Below are positions 57,701 through 64,000 of a stretch of 64,000 nucleotides of DNA, piece after piece; the first letter of the stretch is position 1, and every line of letters begins with the position of its first letter. Source of the stretch: Serinus canaria (taxonomy: Eukaryota; Chordata; Aves; Passeriformes; Fringillidae). The translations under genes were made by a program, and so were the position numbers. The notes under the pieces are model-generated. The model made no database searches. It was not told the origin of the DNA and saw only the letters and a program-made list of their open reading frames with translations. Where the stretch lies: positions 20,780,765-20,844,764 of the forward strand of contig NC_066322.1 of the NCBI RefSeq assembly GCF_022539315.1, in the 5' to 3' direction.

Positions 57701-57757
57701 TGGCTTCACCACTTCAAACCACCAGAACAATTCTGCCATGAACACCATGTAATTGCT
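42419..57757 (-). CDS. CAMSAP2: CAMSAP2, calmodulin-regulated spectrin-associated protein 2 (3' part of the gene)
   Basis: CAMSAP2 binds and stabilises microtubule minus ends and so maintains non-centrosomal microtubules in neurons and epithelia. Eleven coding exons in transcript order: 57664-57757, 56526-56619, 54244-54314, 53672-53741, 50673-52869, 49465-49601, 48749-48969, 47641-47713, 45609-45724, 44222-44340, 42419-42724. They total 3498 bases, which is 1165 codons plus stop, with all junctions in frame. Order: the end of the CH domain (SNYMVFMAELFWWFE), a Ser-rich linker, a coiled coil (RMKLEEKRRAIEAQKKK), a second helix (YTKSIEKLNSSLHFLQQEMQ), the basic microtubule-binding region (VISPPQPSPQKQIRDFK), a long charged helix (DDQKAENDMAM onward), and the CKK domain ending LLPTKA. 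The N-terminal quarter lies right of the window. The large exon is nearly identical to human CAMSAP2 as I recall it, which separates it from CAMSAP1 and CAMSAP3. Confidence 0.96.
42725..44221 (-). other. CAMSAP2: CAMSAP2 intron between the last two exons
   Basis: This is 1.5 kb with no recognisable exon or repeat. Open frames at 43593-43934 (+) and 43692-43952 (-) show no homology. Confidence 0.55.
44222..44340 (-). CDS. CAMSAP2: CAMSAP2 coding exon (start of CKK)
   Basis: This 119-bp exon encodes PKLFKEPSAKSNKYIIQNAL through QKKKILE, the N-terminal part of the CKK domain. The acceptor is TTACATAG and the donor GAG|GTAAGA. Confidence 0.95.
44341..45608 (-). other. CAMSAP2: CAMSAP2 intron
   Basis: This is 1.3 kb of AT-rich intron. 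Nothing was recognised. Confidence 0.5.
45609..45724 (-). CDS. CAMSAP2: CAMSAP2 coding exon (serine-rich segment)
   Basis: This 116-bp exon encodes SESVEGFLSPSRCGSRNGEK through SVASATEYT, a Ser-rich disordered segment. The acceptor is GTTTAG and the donor ACACAG|GTCAGT. The protein is nearly identical to human as I recall it. Confidence 0.95.
45725..47640 (-). other. CAMSAP2: CAMSAP2 intron
   Basis: This is 1.9 kb of AT-rich intron. Nothing was recognised. Confidence 0.5.
47641..47713 (-). CDS. CAMSAP2: CAMSAP2 small coding exon
   Basis: This 73-bp exon encodes SSLSLASLNTGDNESVQSGK and RTP. The acceptor is TTTTTTCAG and the donor CCAAG|GTAAAG. The phases join its neighbours exactly. Confidence 0.94.
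47714..48748 (-). other. CAMSAP2: CAMSAP2 intron
   Basis: This is 1.0 kb of intron. A GC-moderate patch near 47870-47930 was not recognised, and no exon was seen. Confidence 0.5.
48749..48969 (-). CDS. CAMSAP2: CAMSAP2 coding exon (charged helix and basic segment)
   Basis: This 221-bp exon encodes RKTEEERQKKEDERARREFI through PKTPIKGPP. It holds the end of the long charged helix, then a Lys/Arg/Pro-rich basic stretch. The acceptor is TTCTTTTAG and the donor CCACCAG|GTAACA. Confidence 0.95.
49465..49601 (-). CDS. CAMSAP2: CAMSAP2 coding exon (charged coiled coil)
   Basis: This 137-bp exon encodes DDQKAENDMAMKRAALLEKR through HKKEET, a single charged alpha-helix or coiled coil. The acceptor is GTTGCTAG and the donor ACAAG|GTAAAA. 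Confidence 0.95.
49602..50672 (-). other. CAMSAP2: CAMSAP2 intron
   Basis: This is 1.1 kb of intron with an A-tract at about 50383-50400. No other feature was recognised. Confidence 0.5.
50673..52869 (-). CDS. CAMSAP2: CAMSAP2 large central exon
   Basis: This 2197-bp exon encodes 732 residues, from SSVHGVSFDIPFDKEKS to KVCCGFFFK. It holds the disordered acidic and serine-rich region, two coiled coils and the basic proline-rich microtubule-binding segment. The acceptor is CTATTAG and the donor AAG|GTAAGA. The open frame continues into both flanking introns (to 52931 and 50637); splice sites and family comparison show that those ends are not coding. Confidence 0.96.
52870..53671 (-). other. 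CAMSAP2: CAMSAP2 intron
   Basis: This is 0.8 kb of AT-rich intron. Nothing was recognised. Confidence 0.5.
53672..53741 (-). CDS. CAMSAP2: CAMSAP2 small coding exon
   Basis: This 70-bp exon encodes VIRRSTSMSYVDGQVGTWPK and EK, a basic Ser-rich motif conserved among CAMSAPs. The acceptor is TTTCACTTAG and the donor AAAAG|GTAAGT. Confidence 0.92.
54244..54314 (-). CDS. CAMSAP2: CAMSAP2 small coding exon (Pro/Gln-rich, possibly alternative)
   Basis: This 71-bp exon encodes LESPAYTPPHQLHTPQQPYS and SVP. The acceptor is GCTTTATAG and the donor CCAG|GTAACA. Its phases fit the exons on both sides. The segment is variable in the family, so it may be alternatively spliced. Confidence 0.82.
54315..56525 (-). 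other. CAMSAP2: CAMSAP2 intron
   Basis: This is 2.2 kb of intron with a T-tract at 54412-54427. A GC-moderate patch at 55540-55960 has open frames on both strands but nothing recognisable. Confidence 0.5.
56526..56619 (-). CDS. CAMSAP2: CAMSAP2 coding exon (linker)
   Basis: This 94-bp exon encodes EPAKDVASAHSLNANRRNYV through GSDFVA, the linker after the CH domain. The acceptor is CTTGGCAG and the donor CCAG|GTAATG. Confidence 0.92.
56620..57663 (-). other. CAMSAP2: CAMSAP2 intron
   Basis: This is 1.0 kb of AT-rich intron. Nothing was recognised. Confidence 0.5.
57664..57757 (-). CDS. CAMSAP2: CAMSAP2 coding exon (end of CH domain)
   Basis: This 94-bp exon encodes SNYMVFMAELFWWFEVVKPS through VVVHPQ, the last helix of the calponin-homology domain. 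The acceptor ATTTCATGTAG is preceded by a T-rich tract (+ strand A's at 57767-57782). The donor is CCAAG|GTAATT. It is the most 5' CAMSAP2 exon I can find in the window. Confidence 0.95.
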
Positions 57758-59283
57758 CTACATGAAATAAAAAAAAAAAAAAAGGAGAGAAATTGATGTT
57801 AGAACACAAGCCTGCAAGTAAACAGTTGAAGCAGCATTCAGGAGATGCCTCTGTGTTTCAGCCAGTTTACAATCTCCACTGGTTTTTTAGAAATAGAGAC
57901 CAGTACAACTGATCTGTAGCACCAATACATAACTTGACCAGATTGCAACCTACTGGGTTGAAATGTTTCATAACAAGCATATGCTCCAGCCTGATGTCTT
58001 GCAGGGAGGGAGAGAGGAGCAGGATGGGTGGGAAAAAAATGCCTGCCAAAGATCAGCCATTTCCATCAAAAAACAGCAGTGAAAGCCCCATTGCAAGGGC
58101 AGATAACACTTTTTTTCAGAGATTTTTAACATGAAAAAGTATGGTACCCCTTTGTTTTAGAAGCTGGAATCTGAATTTGGCTTTTGTGTTAATTATGTGC
58201 ATTTGTCACACTTGTGAAGTTCTACCCAAATTCACAAGCCTTTAATGCAAAACAAAAACCAGCAGCAGTTTCTTGACTGCAGGTTAGAAAAAGGTTTTAG
58301 CTCCAAAGGTTTATGCACTGCTGATATATATGTCCCTACTGTATGTTCCCATTACACAGCTATGAAAGACACAGTGTGGGAGCCACCAGATGAAAAGGAA
58401 AAAACAACTGGTGACAAACCGCATCAACAACAACAACAAAAATCAATAGAGGAAAGCCAGGCAGGAGCAGTTGTTTCTGCTGCAAGAACATGAGTACAAA
58501 AAGCCCAGAAGGTTGTTGATTGTGGAGGCTAAATAGTTCAGAGGCCAAAGCTTCTGCATCTTCAGTGCCACTTCACATCTAGAAAAATCAGCTGAAGGAG
58601 ATCAGCAAACATCCAGGTTTGAGCTGGCTCAAGCAGGTGCACAGACCTTTGCCACCAGTCTGAAATTCTGAAGACGTAAACAATGCTTATGCATTAAACT
58701 GGGAAGCTATAAATAAACAACTCTTTGTTTCAAAGAGTTTCTTTCAAAAATTCAAAACAAAAAAGTCATTCTAATTCAAAAACAAACCACAGACTTCAAC
58801 TAAGAACGTGATTTTAAAATAAAAAAATATTTACTAAAAAAGTGTTGATAACAAAAAATTTTAATTCTGCATCAGTATATTTGAAAATATAATTTTCAGT
58901 ATCTGTTTCACACTTTTCCTTCAGATTTATTTTTCCTGAAGATTTCTAACATAGATAAGCCTATACTTCAGCAAAGGGATACTCAGACCAAAAGCTACTC
59001 CTACACTGTACTATATGGTGAAGGGATCAGGCACAGCTATTACACAGAAGTTATAAATAGAATAGGAAAAACCCCATCGCTGTTTATTCAGCTTGACAGA
59101 ACTGAGTGAGGAAAAGTGCACAGCAGAATCTTTTCCATTCAAGTTAATGTCAAGCATAGCATTTCAGTAACACACACTGATTTCATTAGGAAGCTTAGAC
59201 CAAGAAAAACTCACAAGTACTTCTCAGACAAATATGATTTTTAATACTACAATTTCAAAATATTATAAATTCTCTCTGAATTT

Positions 59284-59322
59284 ATATATATATTTTATAT
59301 ATTTATATTTATATATATATTC
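59284..59322. repeat. AT-rich simple repeat
   Basis: About 40 bp of alternating TATATA and TTTATA words lie in a CAMSAP2 intron, ending in ATATATATATTCTC. Confidence 0.8.
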
Positions 59323-61050
59323 TCTCCCCTTCCCCTTGCCTCTCCTCAAACTTTCATATTTTTGACTTGATTTTTTAGTAAAAATATTAAATCATAAAAT
59401 GTTCTAATCATAGCTTTGTTCCCATCCAAAATAATATTGCATTTAGATACTCTAATTTCTCTCATGTTTATGTTGAAATGCTGCATTTCAACAAAAAACA
59501 GACACACCATAGTGTGACTATTTTATGAAGGACAGATATTCCTTCTAAGAATATCTTCTACACAGTCCTGAGCTGCTGCAAGACAGTTTGTTTTTCTAAA
59601 GCCACCAAAGCAGTATTTACTGAACTAAAAATGAAAGTGCTGCACAGCCCACTGAGAACAGAGGCTACTTCAGATGGTGAGCCATCATGATGGAAATCAC
59701 GTTTTCTCACAGGTTATTTTTAGTCTGAACGACTGTAGGGAAAGACTGATGATCAGTAACAAATTTTTTTGGAAAAACTAGCTGTGGGTCTGTAGTAATG
59801 TTGCTATTCAGAACTCAAAAGAATGTAGATATGATTTCCATAGATTTTTGCCTTGATTACGGTGACAGAAATTCTAACAGCTTGCCATGTGATTATCACA
59901 TGCACTTACACACAACAATACTCAGAAACATAAGAATATTTTAACAGTAATAAAAACTAAAGAAGCTCTGAGCAGACCAGGCTGGCTCAAGCCCCCTGAA
60001 CAGCAGATGGCAGACTTGCAGCTTCAGAGATCATTGTTAGCTAAACAGTCTCATTTAATTTCATTTCATTTAATCTCACTTATTTCAAATACTTCAAATA
60101 AATTAGACCCTCCTAATACCTATAGGTTTTAGATCTGCACATTTATAGAATAACCACAATATCACATACACAAATGACACATATAATTTGTCATCAGGCT
60201 TGCATCCACTAAAACTGGGTGTGAGAGCAGCCACAGAAGCTTTTAGCATTTTTTTCAAAATGAACATAAAATACACTGTGAAATTTTTACCATGATGCAC
60301 ATTGAAATCTCTGTTCAGTGGGCCAGGAAACGTCACGTCCAGTTTTTTGTTACACAAGTGCCAAAGTAAATGCTTCAAGACTGCAGAAAACTGGAGTGTC
60401 ACAAACTGTCTTGAGAAGGCCAGGCTACAGCTGTGTATGATCCAAGCACTACCAGTTTGTCCTCCATCCTGCCACAGGCCAATAAATGCCACAAAAAGTC
60501 AGTTTTCAAACCCACTATGCCTTGTTTCAGACCAGAACTGAGAGGGAAGAGTGGCTGATTAACATCAGTGAAAGCAAACCACGCTGCTTCCCTTTAAATA
60601 ATGAGTCAGGAACATTTGGTCCCTCTCAGGGAGAAACTGTCTCAAAAAACTGTTCCCTGGTTGAATCTTACTTTTAATTCCTGATCCTCAATCGTTTTAA
60701 CCCAGCCAGATGGGAATGAAATGCCTGAACTGACTCCCACCATACATAATAAATGCCTCACCAAGCACAGCCAGCTGCTCTCCCAGGTCCTTAAGGGGTT
60801 CCAATTGCCAGCTCAGGCTTAGGTGAGCAGCCTGGCTGGCAGTGGGTGGGAAACCTGTGCAACACATGTGGACATTGTACAGCCCTGAATTTCCAGGGTT
60901 TACCTATGCAATGTCTTTGAACACTATTTTTCACATCTCTGGTGCTGATTACAGCCTCTGCTTATGTTATTTACAAATAAATACCATCAATATTACATCA
61001 GAAAGTACAAGTATTCAACACTGCTCAAGTGCAATAAATATTTTTAATAT

Positions 61051-61110
61051 GAATCACAGAATGACTAGGTTGGAAGAGACCTTCAAGACCATCAACCCTT
61101 CAGATATCAT
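61051..61110 (-). repeat. Short CR1 3' remnant
   Basis: The words ATCACAGAATGACTAGGTTG and GAAGAGACCTTCAAGACCAT match the reverse complement of a CR1 3' end. The match is only about 60 bp, so the element is strongly truncated. Confidence 0.75.
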
Positions 61111-62473
61111 ATACTCCTGTTCAATTCGGCAGTAGGAAAAAAAAAGAAGTTCTGGATCTGAAACAAAAAAGATTTTGACAGTGCAAATGTTTTTTCTGCC
61201 ACTCTGGTTAGTAATCAGGTGCAAAAATCAGGTACCTATTCCATGTGCTTAGTTGTGATTCTGCAGTTTGGAGTCTGGACCACATCTAGGTCAGAGGAAC
61301 GCCCTTGCAGCCAAGCCACAGCAATCATCTCTCACATTTGCATCATTTCACACTCTGAAAGCTTTCATTCTAACAAATATGCCTTCTGCATCAGCTTGGG
61401 TGAGCAGACTCTAGAGATGTCAGCACAGAGCAGCCAGAGAAGCAGCAGCTGTGCTGAAGGACGTGCAATCCCCCCTGCCAGAACAGCAAGGCTGCAGAGC
61501 CCTGTGGCCCTGCTGAATGCCCAGGAACCCACACGCTCAGAGCAGCAGGACCCAGCCAGCTCCTTACAGGACCTGCAGTTATTACAAGCAGACAAAGACT
61601 GTATGTACATACACACCCCAAGGGACAAATGGACCCCTTGAGAAACTTTCTGCACGTGCTCCCCAAAGCCACTGGTGGGTCACTAGTGGCCCACCAGTGA
61701 GCCCCTGCACTATGAGCCCCTGCTTCTGGGACATCATGGGGCTGGGCTCCAACCCAGTAAAACTGACTCTGTGTGTATGTGTGTGAACTCTGTGAGCAAA
61801 TGAGTGCTGTGTGTGAATAATAACTGAGTCATGCTACTGATAATGGCAGTTGAATTAATAAGAAGTGTTCTAATAGTATGGTCTGAGTCTCACCATCAAT
61901 CCTCTATCAGCGAAGAGAGAATGTACAACATGCGTACATTAAATGAGGAGCAGAAATTTAGGATCACTACTTAAGAAAACAAAACACAAACCTACACATT
62001 TGTAAAGGCTTGGGTAAAGGAACATTTACAAAAGACAACAATTAACAATTGATGCAGTGCCAAGTTCCTGTGTAAACTCTCAAATCATGGCAGGCACCAA
62101 ATGATTCCAGCTGTCAGTCAATCCCCTCTTTGACAGTTAACCTCCTAAATGACTTGGTTTTAGATTTGAAGCCTATGGCCCTACTAGAACAAAGTGGCAG
62201 ATAAAGATCTGAAATTATCAAGAATCTAATCAATTATGACCAAAGATGTGTTTTTTAACTCTTTTAGAAATAATTTCCATGTATCTCACGTGACAAATGG
62301 AGCATGTGAGATATTTATTTTAATTCTTTCTCTTCAGTGACCACACAACATCCTTATAGTAATTATACATTCCATTGAACAACCAAAGCACAAATGCTAC
62401 AGATCTCCTATTATATCACAGTGCTAATCAACTGCTGGGACAAAGCAATAAGTCTTTAGGGTTCTCCAGGGTA

Positions 62474-62528
62474 CTTCATACTTCTTCTGATGTCACATTA
62501 TGCTTCATACTTCTTCTGATGTCACATT
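62474..62528. repeat. 29-bp tandem duplication, two copies
   Basis: The unit beginning CTTCATACTTCTTCTGATGT and continuing CACATT occurs at 62474-62499 and again, identical over 26 bases, at 62503-62528. The period is 29 bp. It lies within the CAMSAP2 intron. Confidence 0.9.
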
Positions 62529-64000
62529 TCTATCTCTTCAAATTTGTTCTTTGAAAAGGCAACACAAGTGCGTGTCAAGTCACAATGAAACATTCCTTTA
62601 GCTCTGTGTACTTTCCCAGATATAGGTGAAGAACAAGATACTTAAAAAATAAATCCTGTCTGAAGATAAAACTGCTTACAGGAGAAGGGCAAAAAAGCAA
62701 TCTGCAAAAAAGCAAACTAAAGACAGACTTGAGATTTCTATTTTTTCCCCTTGTTAAATATGCAGGGAGGATTCAGAAAACATTGTGATTATTTTTATGT
62801 AATCACTCTCTACTTGTGTTTGTCTCAAAGGACAACAACCAAGAACCAGTATGGTCCCCTGGTGGTGCCCCAAGCATCCATGGAATGTACTGAAATATTT
62901 TTTTTTTAATATCAGTAGCCCTGCCTTAGTAAACATCTAATGAAGAACTTTACAAATGTATTTTTCTTAGAGGAGAAGAAACAGGCAATAAGGAGCAACA
63001 AAACTTTCTGCTTCCTTTGATTATGACACATTAAAGCTGTCTAGAAATCCAGACAAAGCTTATTTCTCCTCTGTGCTAAACCAGAACTAAGGCAAGTTTC
63101 ATCTGCTGGGAAATCTCAGAGCCTCTATCAAAGACTTAGGATGCTTAAGTGAAGTCACTGTCTTTCTGTGCATTTTGATGGAAAAACTGAAATCAGGCAG
63201 TGTCATCTTGGTCAAGCGCTGCACTAAATTTCTGCATCATATCCTATCTCTAACCTCCCTTGATTTAATGTGCCAGGACAGTGCAAGGTGCCCTGGGAAG
63301 AATGTAAGGTATGTAGTTTGTGATCACTTAAGAGGTTCTGCTCCCTTCCTTCTCAAGAACCAGCAGCAAGCCAGGATACCTACTGTAATTTCTAGGACCA
63401 CACAAGGCACGGCACTGTAAGTCCAAAAACTCTGCTGAGATTTTTTTCTTGAGGCTTTTTCCAGTAAGATATCAGCAGTTGGTATTTTTTACTTTTTCTG
63501 TCACCACTCTGAATGTAAGAGGTTTGTAAGCCAGAAGCACAGTGGCACCTACTGTGCACTATGAGCCACTCTGAAAACAGACAGGAATTTCTACTGATTA
63601 ACAGACACACACCTCTACAAATCCTAAGACTTCATATTATGTACATTTTGTAGGCTGAAATGAGTAGCTTCCACAAACCAGTATAACTCAATGTGCAATA
63701 TTTAAAATATCCATTCACAGTACAAGGTTGTTTAAAGTGACAATAAAATTCATTGGAGAATAAACACATTTATTGAAATTTAATCTACTCAGATGCACTG
63801 GAAAACTAAGGAGAAACTCCTTTAACAATTAATTTATTTTTTAAACAAATTAATTCTTAACACTGGAAAAACAGAGTTTACAACACTAGCTGAAGTTTCC
63901 ATGCCAAGTTTTAGAAGAAAAACTTGGCAGCCTTGCTTTGTAGCATTTACATCTAAATAAGCATCCATGCCACAGCAACTTGTAAAAACATGATCACAAA

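Larger units (their letters stand above)
57758..64000 (-). other. CAMSAP2: CAMSAP2 intron running off the right edge
   Basis: This is 6.2 kb with no exon that matches the CH-domain or N-terminal part of CAMSAP2. It holds AT-rich simple sequence (59284-59322), a short CR1 remnant (about 61051-61110), a GC-moderate unrecognised patch (61390-61770) and a 29-bp tandem duplication (62474-62528). Confidence 0.6.

Noticed and set aside
60103..60492. 129-codon minus frame considered as an upstream CAMSAP2 exon
   Set aside because: The translation does not match the CH domain or N terminus, and no fitting splice sites were found.

Overview
The window looks like nuclear DNA from a bird, most likely a songbird or relative. 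It is AT-rich and intron-rich, with two CpG-island promoters. Its interspersed repeats are avian: CR1 LINE fragments ending in the ATTCTGTG-type 3' tail, and avian-type ERV LTR pieces. The species call is inference from repeat type. No bacterial genes, operons, CRISPR arrays, tRNA or rRNA genes were seen.

Three protein-coding genes lie on the minus strand, so each reads from right to left. From the left: (1) the 5' part of CLCC1, an ER membrane anion-channel protein, with coding exons at 4905-5036, 3086-3178 and 2146-2253 and a CpG-island promoter near 6.4-6.97 kb; the rest lies off the left edge. (2) The complete WDR47 coding region, 14 coding exons from 27940 to 8668. They join without a frame break into 919 codons plus stop, the length I recall for human WDR47. 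Its CpG-island promoter is near 33.6 kb and its 3' end near 7.44 kb. (3) The 3' part of CAMSAP2, 11 coding exons from 57757 to 42419, in frame for 1165 codons plus stop. It covers the end of the calponin-homology region, the disordered and coiled-coil middle and the C-terminal CKK domain. Its 3'UTR probably reaches about 39.47 kb, and the 5' exons lie off the right edge.

The stretch from about 34.0 to 39.45 kb is intergenic and holds a CR1 element. The 6.2 kb on the right is CAMSAP2 intron. Within introns there are truncated CR1 copies (about 0.89-1.69, 16.27-16.70 and 61.05-61.11 kb), a GC-rich avian solo LTR inside a WDR47 intron (9.81-10.65 kb) and an older LTR-like block in a CLCC1 intron (0.2-0.83 kb). 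Simple A/T tracts and small tandem repeats are scattered throughout.

The most notable point is gene order. WDR47 and CAMSAP2 are published functional partners at microtubule minus ends: WDR47 is reported to work with CAMSAP proteins against katanin. Here they sit next to each other on one strand about 5.7 kb apart, whereas in human they are on opposite arms of chromosome 1 (1p13 and 1q32). CLCC1-WDR47 adjacency matches human; the CAMSAP2 side does not. A second clear observation is a GC-AG intron in WDR47. I found no evidence for a previously undescribed multi-gene system.
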